In this document: positions 53,216-62,654 of the stretch, in pieces
Layout of the letters: each line of letters starts with the position of its first letter
Numbering within the stretch: the stretch's first letter is position 1
Assembly (NCBI GenBank): GCA_015183035.1
Contig: JACZZP010000021.1
Span: 62,001 to 126,000 of the forward strand
Direction of reading: 5' to 3'
Source: Meloidogyne chitwoodi
Taxonomy: Eukaryota > Nematoda > Chromadorea > Rhabditida > Meloidogynidae
DNA: 64,000 nucleotides
Notes under the pieces: generated by a model
Told to the model about the DNA's origin: nothing
Database searches by the model: none
Seen by the model: the letters and a program-made list of their open reading frames with translations, nothing else
Translations under genes and position numbers: made by a program

Positions 53216-56200
53216 ATGAAATTTCAAATTTTATTTATTTTTATATTTACTTCATTATTATTTATTCAAAAATATGGTTAAATATTTTAAAAATTATTTA
53301 ATAAAATAAAATAACATTTTTTAGATTCCTTAAAATGCTATATTGGAATGAATTTTCATAGTGATAATAAAACATATGATCCTCCTATGAGTAAATATTT
53401 TTTTATAAATAAATTTAAATAAAATTATAAAAAAATTAATTATAAATTAAACATAAAATTTACAAAAAATATTTTTTTAAAATAAAATTATATTTAGATG
53501 GCACATGTGATTATTGGGATACTTGTTACATCATTAAATATGGTAAATATTAAAAAATTTATATTTTAAAAATTTAAACGATTTTGTATAATTAAAAATT
53601 AATATATAATTTTATTTAATTTTTAAGGCATATATTCCTATAGATGCGCCGTAATAACGGTTACGGAACCGTAAAAAATTACGGCAATTTTTGATTACGG
53701 TCACGGATTACGGCACCTAATTACGGGAAAACCGTAAAAAATTTACACCCAATAAAATTATATTTTTGGAGAAAAAAATTTTACTGGAAAAGACTTATAA
53801 ATAATTAAATGTTTTCCTATTAGAGTGAGTATGGTTGAGTGGTTAGTGTGTTAGTCTAGGGTAGTAACTTGACGTAGGTTCAATTCCTATATTATTTACT
53901 AGAGATCGGGATTTTCCCAAAATCAAATTCAAATCAAATTCAAATCAAAGAATTTGATATTTGAAATTATTTGATTTCCCAAAAATAAATCAAATCAAAT
54001 TCAAATCAAACAATTTGAAAAATATTTGATTTCAAATAATTTGACCAAAAAATTTCAAATATTTGATCAAATATCAAATAATTCGAAATAGGCCCTAAAA
54101 AGGTAAAAAAGGCTAAATAAGTCTGAATTTTGAAAAATAGTTTTTAATTTAGTATATAGTAGATGACTTTTTATTAGAGACCGGAATTTTGAAAAAATCG
54201 GGTCCGGGTTCTGGGTATTTGGAATAAATGACCGGCCGGGACCGAACCGGGTAAACCCGGAATTCCGGGTTCCGATTTAAACCCGGTGACTCAAAAAAAA
54301 AACGGGTAAAGGGGCCCGGAAACGGGGCCCGGACCCGTTCCGGTCTCTACTTTTTATCATTCACACCAGAGTTGCCGCGGGTTGAGCTCGTGTCGGGTTT
54401 CGGGTCGGGTTCGAAAATTCCTCGGGTCGGGTTTCGGGTAATTGTTGTAGTGGATTTACACTACTATAAAAGAACTATTGTTCTTACTATAAAAGGTTCA
54501 CTTTGGTCTCCACTTTGTTCATTATTTAATATTGTCCCATTGCTATTTCCCAAATATTCCTATTACTATTTCCCAACTTCATCTTCATTGTTATTTCCTT
54601 CAGATAAATATTATTTATAATTGTTTGTATATTCTTCGATATACAACAGTAATGCTGAAAGAGTCGGGTCATTTTCCGGGTCGGGTTTCGGGTTATTCTG
54701 AAAGAGTCGGGTCGGGTTTCGGGTCGAAAAAAAGGCCGGGTTTCTGGTAACCCTGATTCACAGTTACCCTTACATTTTGTAATACTTACCCTAGACATTT
54801 TGTCCAACCACCCCTTTGTGACATTTTGGCATTTTTTTCAAAGGACAGAAAGAAATGCAAAAAAATAAGAAATACTTTGTAAAAAAAGGAGACATAGTGA
54901 ATATAAAATTATTCTATCACTCTTACACACGATATTTCCTTTTACATTAATATTAGACATAATCCAGAAAATCAAATAATTTCAAATTATTTGATATTTG
55001 ATCAAATATTTGATTTCCAAAAAATAAATCAAATCAAATTCAAATCAAACAATTTGAAAAAAATTTGATCAAATATTTGAAAAAATTTGACAAATATTTG
55101 AATTTAGCCGATCTCTATTATTTACAATATATTTGTTGGTTATATCTAGGGGTCGGATTTATATGGATTTCCATATTTTTTTCCTGGACTCTGTAGGCTC
55201 TAAAACGTCCAAAAAACATGTTTTTTTTCATGTGTTAGTTAATAGTATTCAAGTTATCACTCAATATTTTCAATATTTTTCCATATTTTGGCGTTCTGTC
55301 CATATTTTCCATATTTGTCAATATTTTGGCTTTTTATCCATATTTTAGGCCATAAATATTAATATTTTTCAAGAAAAAATCAATATTTTCCATATTTTGG
55401 CGTTCAGTCCATATTTGTCCATATTTTGGCTTTTTATCCATATTTCAGCCATTAATATTAATATTTGCAGGCCCGTTCCGAAAAGAGACGATAGATATAA
55501 ACGCGTGGACAGAATGCCAAAAATTAACATTGACAAATGGGTCGGTTCAAAACTACCAGAAAATTTAGAAAAATTGTATTTAGTCCAAAAATACGAAATA
55601 AAATTAGTCTAAAAACACGAAATACACAAGACAAAATACGAAAGTTGCCCATCCCTGGTGTATAGTACACGGTTCATCCAAGAAAATTTAGAAATGTACT
55701 TAATTACTAATTGTGAACAAAATAATGATTTTTGAAGTGTTTTGAATATATGTAAAATAAAAAATTTTAATGTTAAAATTTCGTATTTATCTGTCCATAT
55801 TTGGTCCATATCTAGAAATTTAATCCATATTTCAGTCAATATTTTTCGATTTCCAGTCCATATTATATGTCCATATTTTTCGATTTATAGTCCATATAAA
55901 TCCGACCCCTACTTATATCATTGAAAATTTGTCTTTTTATTTTTCTTTCTTTTTGAAAATTTTAAATCTATTAAAAAATAAGTCATATATTTTTGATTGC
56001 ATCACTAAAAAGAGGGTATTTTTGGCAACAGGATTATAAAATTGAAAAATTACGGTTCTTACGGTTTACGGTAACGATTTACGGTGGTAAATTACGTTAC
56101 GGCTTACGGTAAATTTCACTTACGACGCATCTCTACAGATTCCCCCTACATTTGAGTCTCAAAATTTATAAAGTAAAGTAGATTGATATAGTAATTATTT

Positions 56201-56463
56201 TATTAAATTATATTATTTAATTTCTTCTGAATAGTTATATTTTATGAGACTCAAATAGTAGAGGGTGTGGAATAATTACCAGACAGATATAATTAAATTT
56301 AAAAATTACCTAAAAATTATTATATTTAAAAGATGGAAAACCTCTTGCTCGTGGCTGCACAGATGGTCCAAGTATTTGCAACTCGTATAAAGGTGATCAT
56401 AATTATACCTGCTGTACGTGTAATAAAAATCACTATTGTAATTTAAAAGGTTTTAATTGTTAA
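53216..56463 (+). CDS. Family B secreted Ly6-like protein, 100 aa, with a 2.8-kb transposon-filled intron
   Basis: Exons 53216..53276, 53325..53390, 53498..53542, 56333..56463; 303 bases in frame. Signal peptide MKFQILFIFIFTSLLFIQKY; then SLKCYIGMNFHSDNK, GTCDYWDTCYIIKYG and exon 4 PLARGCTDGPSICNSYKG, YTCCTCNKNHYCNLK. Nearly identical to the minus-strand gene at 30814. Intron 3 (53543-56332) contains the outer MITE with a composite MITE and another element inside. Whether splicing still spans it cannot be seen, but splice sites are intact. Confidence 0.78.
54175..54349. mobile_element. Nested MITE TAGAGACCGGAA
   Basis: Ends TAGAGACCGGAA / TTCCGGTCTCTA, exact duplication CTTTTTAT (54167-54174, 54350-54357); GGGTCCGGG repeats inside. 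Confidence 0.88.
54367..54755. mobile_element. Nested MITE CAGAGTTGCCGCGGGTT carrying a solo LTR
   Basis: Left end CAGAGTTGCCGCGGGTT, right end decayed (GGTAACCCTG); flanks ATTCACAC and ATTCACAG. Longer than the copy at 47352 because of the insertion at 54443-54648. Confidence 0.85.
54443..54648. mobile_element. 206-bp solo LTR
   Basis: Starts TGTTGTAG and ends ATACAACA (TG...CA with 7-bp inverted ends), flanked by the exact 5-bp duplication GTAAT. Comparison with 47428 (GGGTAATGCTG, uninterrupted) gives the empty site. CTATAAAAG inside is a TATA candidate. Confidence 0.85.
55147..55911. mobile_element. MITE TAGGGGTCGG, CCATATTTT-rich
   Basis: Ends TAGGGGTCGGATTTATATGG and its complement; flanks GTTATATC and CTTATATC (7 of 8). 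Arms are arrays of TCCATATTTT. Confidence 0.85.
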
Positions 56464-56826
56464 ATTAAAAAAAGAAGAATGAATTGCTAATTGGGGAAAA
56501 TAAATAAATAAATCTTTTATCTATCATTTAACTGAAAATTGTATATCTACTTTATTACTTTCCAACAAGAAAAATAAAATGAGTAAATTTTAAATTCAAT
56601 AAAATTAAAAATTATTTAAATTAATTTTCAAAAATATTTAATTTATCAATTTTATTTTAATAAAAAAGTGGGGATTAAAACCAATAAAAATTGGTCAAAT
56701 TTTATAAACTTTTAATTTTTAAAATAAATATAATTTTATTATTTATTTTTAAATTTTAGTTCATATTTTTATATAAATTTTAAAAAAAGTTATGATTAAA
56801 TAACTAAATGTAAGGGTAGTTGTGAA
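56464..56826. other. 3' flank of the family B gene
   Basis: AT-rich, matches the 3' flank of the copies at 44195 and 50957 (TTATCAAAA..., AAGTTATGATTAAATAACTA). Confidence 0.45.
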
Positions 56827-57561
56827 CAGTGCTTGGAAGGTCATACCAAAATCATACTCATACTCATACCTCGGTATGAAGTATGGTATGATGTATGAGG
56901 TCTAAAAAAGGTCGGTATGATGTATGAGTATGAGACCTAAAAAAGTGCAAATATGAGTATGATGTATGAGCAGTTTTTCCCTAAATTGACATTTTGAAAT
57001 CCTTTGGTTCTAAGGAATATTATGAATATTTAACAGTTATTGACTCTTTAGAATTGGACAGTGAAGATGTACTTAAATTTTGGCAATCTAACAAAAAAGT
57101 ATTTTGAGTTTTTTAATAATACAAAATTTTTAGAAGTTTTCAATACTTGGAAAAGTTGCAGAATCAATTCTTGCCATTCCTGCAACAACAGGTTCTGTAG
57201 AGCGGATGTTTAGTCAGATGACACTTCATTCAATTGGTCATAAATCATCAACTGGAGATAACAGGCTTAAAAATAGAATTTTAACGTCATTTAACAAAAA
57301 GTACTTGGATATTTAATATTTATTTTTTGTCAATAAAAACTGTAATAAAATATTTCCATGTATGAGAAGTATGAGTATGATGTATGAGGTCTAAAAAAGG
57401 TCGGTATGTTGTATGAGTATGATGTATGAGGCTAAAAATGGCAGGTATGAAGTATGAGTATGATGTATGAGGGAAAAAATTGACTATGTATGAGTATGAG
57501 TATGATAAAATTAGCCGGTATGAAGTATGAGTATGAACAAAATCGAAAATTCCAAGCACTG
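56827..57561. mobile_element. hAT element relic CAGTGCTTGG with transposase C-terminus
   Basis: Ends CAGTGCTTGGAA / TTCCAAGCACTG, exact duplication GTTGTGAA (56819-56826, 57562-57569). Arms are TATGAGTATGATG arrays; the centre encodes a piece of hAT transposase. Confidence 0.93.
57001..57316 (+). pseudogene. hAT transposase C-terminal dimerisation domain (relic)
   Basis: Two exons, about 57001..57098 and 57134..57316, with a 35-base GT-AG intron. First part EYYEYLTVIDS then EDVLKFWQSNKK; second ILGKVAESILAIPATTGSVE followed by RMFSQM. This is the standard hAT C-terminal pattern (DxLxFWxxN, then lAxxxLxIPAtsxxxERxFS). DNA-binding and catalytic parts are absent, so the element depends on another source of transposase. 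Confidence 0.85.
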
Positions 57562-57729
57562 GTTGTGAATAAAAAGGCAGAGAGCACAGAGTAAGTTATT
57601 TTTCTCTATCATTTTCCTTTACAAATATTTTCTCTTCTTTTTAAAAATAATTAATGATTTTCTTCTATAAAATTAATTTTTTAATTTTAATAAAAATTTA
57701 AAAAATTTAAATATTTTTATAAAATTATT

Positions 57730-59984
57730 TTAATCATTTAAACATCCGTTTCTTCCATATTTTTCAACTTTATAACCAAAATAGTTTCTGTGATGAGATG
57801 TTCTATAGAACCTTAAAAAATATTTTTAAATTAAAAATTATTAAAAAATAATTAAATTAAATTACCAAAGTGAATTACTACAATTATCATCATCTTCATC
57901 CATATCATCACAAATAATAAAGTCATCAAAATCATCTTCATCATCAATATCATCCATTCCATTATTATACCATATCTATTATTAAATTAAATTAGATCGA
58001 CTTTTCCCGATATTTTATTTCCCGGGACAGAATCCCGTTTTCAATTTTGGTTTTAATATTAGAGACCATTGCGGGACAGCTCTCCCACCTCCCCCGCAAT
58101 CCCTAGGATTAGATGTATTTGTTGAATGATGCGGGATTAAACGCGCGGGATCCCGTCCCGCACTCCGTTTTTAAATGTAATATCAATCCTGAATGTGAGA
58201 TCCCAGTTTATATCCATTTTTAATTATTAATAAAAATATAACTCACTTCAGTTCTATAATGTTGATATCCCTCAAAATATCTAATAGGTAAATGAACAAT
58301 AACATCACGATAATTAACAACACGATAATTATAATAAGGAAGCTTTAATAAATAATTGAGAAGAAAGATTATTTTTAATAAATTTATTTGAATAAAAATT
58401 AAATTTTTGAAAAAAGGACATTTTGTCCAATTATTTAAAAAAATTTTAAAATAATTTACTAGCTGATCCATAGCTGCAGCCCAAACCCAATCTCCTGTCC
58501 TAGGCTGTCCCAGCGTTAATAATTTAATATTTTGGGATTTAATTAGCCCACTTGAACAAATTTCTGCTGCAGCAAGTGATGCTAGAGCACCACCTAGTGA
58601 ATGGCCTGTTACCTAATTTTAAAAATTTTTTTGAAAAAAAAATTTTTAAACAATTAAAAATATATACCCAAAGTTCATAATCTTTATAAATTTTTATTAA
58701 ATTTAAAACAGAATTTATTAGTCCCTCAGAACTTAATTGTTGATAAATTTCAGTAAAATAGGTAGCTACCTTTAAATAAATAAATTTAAAAAAATAAATA
58801 ATTTTAATATTTTATTTAACTTTTCCTCCTATAAACCATTCTGTTTGTTTAGTAAAAACAATTTCAGAACTTTCCAACATTAATTGAGTAAATGAATTTG
58901 TTCCACTGAAATAAATTAAATTTTTTTTTAAATTTTTTTAAATTAAAAGAAATACCGAAAAGATAAAATTATTGCTTTATCATCATGTGAAAGAGCAACA
59001 AAAGCTGCACAGATTTGACTTTGATGACCATTACAAGCGACTTTTGTGACATTATAAAGCTTAAATTAATTTTTTAAATAATTTTTTTTTAATTTTATTT
59101 ATGGCGGGAAGCGGGGGTTAAATGAAAATTATTATTACTTTTAAGGATAATAAGCTCAAAATATTAAAAACTACTTATTAAAAATATAAAAACAAAATAA
59201 ATAACTGTGACCCAAACTTTCATAATATTTTATAAAAAATATTTAAAAATAATATTTTACCTCAATTATATTTTTTTAAATTCTTTGTTTATTAAAATTT
59301 AAAAAATATTTTTTTTTAATTTACCTCTGAATTTTTAAATGTTTTATTTAGACATAAAAGTATATTTTCTTCATTAGCATATGCAGCTGCAGACATTGGA
59401 AAGAATTTATTACGAGTCAAATCATTATTAAATTGATATTTTTTTAATTTTACAGGCAATTTTCTGTCATTTTGTAATACCTTAAATTTATTTTAATAAA
59501 TTTTAAAATTATTATTAAAAAGAAAAATGTCAAAAAGAAAATATATATTTTATTTAAAGCTGTTTTACAATGAAATAAAAGTATAGGTATGTTCGGAATT
59601 TGAAAAATCAGTAGGAAACTATAAAATGATAAAACAGAAATCAAAAAGGTAAAATTATGAATTCCAGCAACTAGTTTCGAGTTCCGGACGATCATTTCAA
59701 ATTTTCAGATTACCAGTTTCCATTCCCTGATTTTTCAAAATTTTGGTCTAATAATTTAATATACTTACCTTTTTTAATTTTTTATTATAATAATGTTGAT
59801 TAAATTTATTTAATAAAATTTTTGAATTAATTTGAAAATTTTTAATTAAAGAAGGAGAAAAATAATTATCATCATCTTGTTGTTTTTTAATTATTCTTGT
59901 TGAATAATTTGAATAAATTTTAAAACAATTAAATTGATAAATATTTAAATAAAATAAAAAATAAATTATTAAAAATAAAAACAT
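57730..59984 (-). CDS. Secreted class 3 lipase (alpha/beta hydrolase), 367 aa
   Basis: Nine exons: 59984..59769, 59480..59325, 59059..58956, 58905..58821, 58769..58668, 58612..58460, 58342..58247, 57975..57866, 57811..57730; 1104 bases in frame. Signal peptide MFLFLIIYFLFYLNIYQF. Domain marks: MSAAAYANEENILLCL, AIILSFRGTNSF (oxyanion strand), VTGHSLGGALASLAAAEICS (nucleophile Ser), LGQPRTGDWVWA, RVVNYRDVIVHLP (acid Asp) and GYQHYRTEIWYN (His), as in lipase class 3. C-terminal CSNSLWFYRTSHHRNYFGYK matches the nematode family end. An Asp-rich loop (DDIDDEDDFDDF) precedes it. The 117-base intron 58343-58459 has no stop and a length divisible by three, so retention would add 39 residues in frame between the Ser and Asp. 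Confidence 0.88.
57976..58246. other. Lipase intron with GCGGGA/CCCGGGA-rich insertion
   Basis: Islands such as TTTCCCGGGACAGAATCCCG and GCGCGGGATCCCGTCCCGC contrast with AT-rich flanks and look like a decayed MITE; no clean ends or target duplication found. Confidence 0.4.
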
Positions 59985-60367
59985 TTTTTTTTTATTTAAA
60001 AAAATTATTTTTTTTTTAAATAAAATGAGTAAAAAATATTAAAATTAAAATTTATTTAATTTCTTATCAGTAAAAAATGACAAAATTTTTAAGGATTATT
60101 TTTAAAAAATAAATTTTTTAAATATTTATTGATTTTTTAAAATATTTTAATTTTTTTAATATTTATTTTTTAATTACTTAATTATTATATAACATTTAAA
60201 GGAGAGAATTTATTTTATTTTTTTATTAATATTTATTAAATTGCTTATTTTTAGAAAAAAGAAAGATTTTTTTACAAAAAATAGTTTAAAAAGAAAAATT
60301 TTTTTACAATTTAAAATATAAATATCTTCAAATTTTTAAAATGAAAATTTTATAAAAATTCATAATT

Positions 60368-60912
60368 TTAATGAGGTTTATTACAATTATTACTATAACA
60401 ACATTTAGTTATACCATCACACAAATCTTTTGGATGTAAACATTTGTAAAAAACATTTCCTTTAAATTTTTAAAAATTTTTAATAATAAAATTATAATTT
60501 TTTTTAAGCTTTTAGACACTTTATTTTTACGCCGCAAAACTTTTCTTTTTACTTTTACACTTAAAAATGGTCAATGGACATAATGGTCAATCATTAATTT
60601 AGTTCCTTTTATATTTTAACTATTAATCTGACTATTATTTCTATTGACCATTTCTAAGTGTAAAAGTAAAAAGTTAATTTTAGGGTAAATAAAGGGAAAA
60701 TACCATAAAGTTTAAATTTTTTTATTAAAAAATACCTCTTTGTGTTGTAGTTGAGCAACCTATCGATGGTTCTTTACAAATTCTTTGTTCTATAAAAATA
60801 TAAATTTATTAATTTAATTAATTTTTTATTATTTTTCGAAAAAAAAATTTTTTACGAGTATTCTCATTCATTCCATACCAACACGAATTTACTGATCCAC
60901 CATAAACGACAA
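60368..60912 (-). pseudogene. Family B-like (Ly6-type) gene, 3' exons only; 5' part displaced by an LTR element
   Basis: Exons 60912..60856, 60789..60736 and 60459..60368, all phase consistent: VVYGGSVNSCWYGMNEN, then QRICKEPSIGCSTTTQR, then NVFYKCLHPKDLCDG and TKCCYSNNCNKPH. The CCxxxNCN end is the Ly6 signature, though divergent from other copies. The first visible exon has a TTTAAAG acceptor at 60913-60916, only 22 bases from the LTR at 60938, so the signal-peptide exon, if it exists, lies beyond the window. Labelled broken on that basis. Confidence 0.6.
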
Positions 60913-61794
60913 CTTTAAAAAAAATAAATTATATTTTTGTCATAGTTATTTAATCATTATCGTCATAGTTATTTAATCATTACTTTTAATAATTTCACGC
61001 CCAATTTTCTGGCCCATAAAAGGAAATGAAATACCGACTAAGAAGCTTCAGTTCTCAATAATTTTCCACCAGCTTAGAGTTGGTGTTCCACTTCCCCAAC
61101 CTTTCTTATATTTTACTTGTTGAATAAAACTTTTAAAAGAGAAAAGCCTTTTTCTTTATTTTTGGCGGGCCAACCGCGCTCCGGGAGTTGGATTCGTCCA
61201 ACTCTCGGGGCCCAACGGTTTGGCGAAACTGCCCCATAAAATGGCGCCCTGGGTGGATGTGGATGGAACAAAATGTAACATTCCGTTCCACTTAAAATAT
61301 TTTATCCTAACCTAAATATTAAAACCCCATCAATAAAAATGTGTTTTAACTACTTTAAATTTATTAAAGAATTTCTTCTAATATTATTTATTTTCCGTTC
61401 ATCATCAATCAAATAATTTGCTCGAAAAATTTTTTTTGCACAACTAAATTTTTCTTTCCGCCTAAAATAAATATTTATTAAACTAATTCTGCACAACCAC
61501 TCCCAATTTTTTCCTTTCGTTTTCTCCGAAAAAAAAAAAAAAAATTCACGCCTAATTATTACAACTTATTCAAACAGTACGTATTTAAACAACTCAAGAA
61601 TCTTATAATATTAAATTATTTCTTTAATATTTAAATATTAATTTATTAATATTTATCTACTACATTAAATTAATAATTATTTTATTAATATTATTATTCT
61701 TATTTGATAAAAATATTCTCCCCAATAATTATATTAAATAATTAAATATTATTTGTTTAAAGAAGAAGAAGAAGCAGAAGAAGAAGAAGGAAGA

Positions 61795-62222
61795 AGGAAA
61801 GAAGGACCATACAAGGAAGGAAGAAAGGACCATACAAGGAAAGAAGGACCATACAAGGAATAAAGAAGGACCATACAAGGAAGAAAGAAGGACCATACAA
61901 GGAATAAAGAAGGACCATACAAGGAAGAAAGAAGGACCATACAAGGAAGAAAGAAGGACCATACAAGGAAGAAAGAAGGACCATACAAGGAAGAAAGAAG
62001 GACCATACAAGGAAGAAAGAAGGACCATACAAGGAAGAAAGAAGGACCATACAAGGAAGAAAGAAGGACCATACAAGGAAGAAAGAAGGACCATACAAGG
62101 AAGAAAGAAGGACCATACAAGGAAGAAAGAAGGACCATACAAGGAAGAAAGAAGGACCATACAAGGAAGAAAGAAGGACCATACAAGGAAGAAAGAAGGA
62201 CCATACAAGGAAGAAAGAAGGA
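61795..62222. repeat. 22-bp minisatellite, about 19 copies
   Basis: Unit GACCATACAAGGAAGAAAGAAG, with slightly variant units (GGAATAAAG, GGAAAGAAG) at the left end and near-perfect copies from about 61925 to 62220. As 22 is not a multiple of 3, all three minus frames are open as SLYGPSF/VWSFFLPCM-type repeats; these are not genes. Confidence 0.95.
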
Positions 62223-62654
62223 CGAAAGAAGGAACTGTGGTGAAATCCTTGAAGAGGCGTGAAGAAGTGGCCATATTTTGCAAACAAACTTGGAGGACTT
62301 TGGCAAATTAGGATTTTCTACTTCAGGCTTTTTAAATTGGAAGGCTAGAACTAATCAAGAGGTGCCATAATAATAAGAAGAAGAAAAAAAAATAAAAAAT
62401 TTCCAGGAACCTCGCCGTTATATAAATATCGGCCGGTATTTATATAATCCCTACAAAATTAGGGCAAAAAGCTAGCTACAAAGAAGAATAATAAAGAAAT
62501 AAAAATAAATTAAAGCACGAGGAGCAATTCTTGGAAATACTAAAATATTAAAATAAATAAAATTTGAAGAAAAGACGCGCGCATAGGCACTAAAAGAAGT
62601 TTTATCTTCCGACAATCAGGCTAGAAGTAGAAACACTTGGAACTGAGGAAAGAA

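Larger units (their letters stand above)
53900..55117. mobile_element. hAT-type composite MITE TAGAGATCGG, second copy
   Basis: Ends TAGAGATCGG / CCGATCTCTA, exact duplication TTATTTAC (53892-53899, 55118-55125). Same internal organisation, including the two nested MITEs at the same sites, as 46833-48002. Confidence 0.93.
53639..56135. mobile_element. MITE (TTACGG-rich, tRNA-like core) carrying two later insertions
   Basis: Ends AGATGCGCCGTAA and TTACGACGCATCTCTA; homologous to 31143-31634. The core has TGGTTGAGTGGTTAGTG (A-box, about 53832) and GGTTCAATTCC (B-box, about 53877). Inserted elements at 53900-55117 and 55147-55911 explain its length; the other copy shows both empty sites. Confidence 0.85.

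Noticed and set aside
30814..56463. Family B as three-finger toxins
   Set aside because: The cysteine pattern is that of the general Ly6/uPAR fold; nematodes have many secreted non-toxic members and nothing indicates toxicity.
59540..59745. Possible CAGTAGGAAAC...GTTTCCATTCCCTG MITE in a lipase intron
   Set aside because: Similar words to the element at 21507, but ends do not pair cleanly and flanks are inverse, not direct, repeats.
61795..62222. CRISPR-like regular repeats
   Set aside because: Head-to-tail 22-bp units with no unique spacers in a eukaryotic retroelement; a minisatellite.
61729..62306. Three overlapping ~180-aa minus-strand frames of LYGPSF-type repeats
   Set aside because: They are the three frame translations of the 22-bp minisatellite; period not divisible by three and no conserved flanks.
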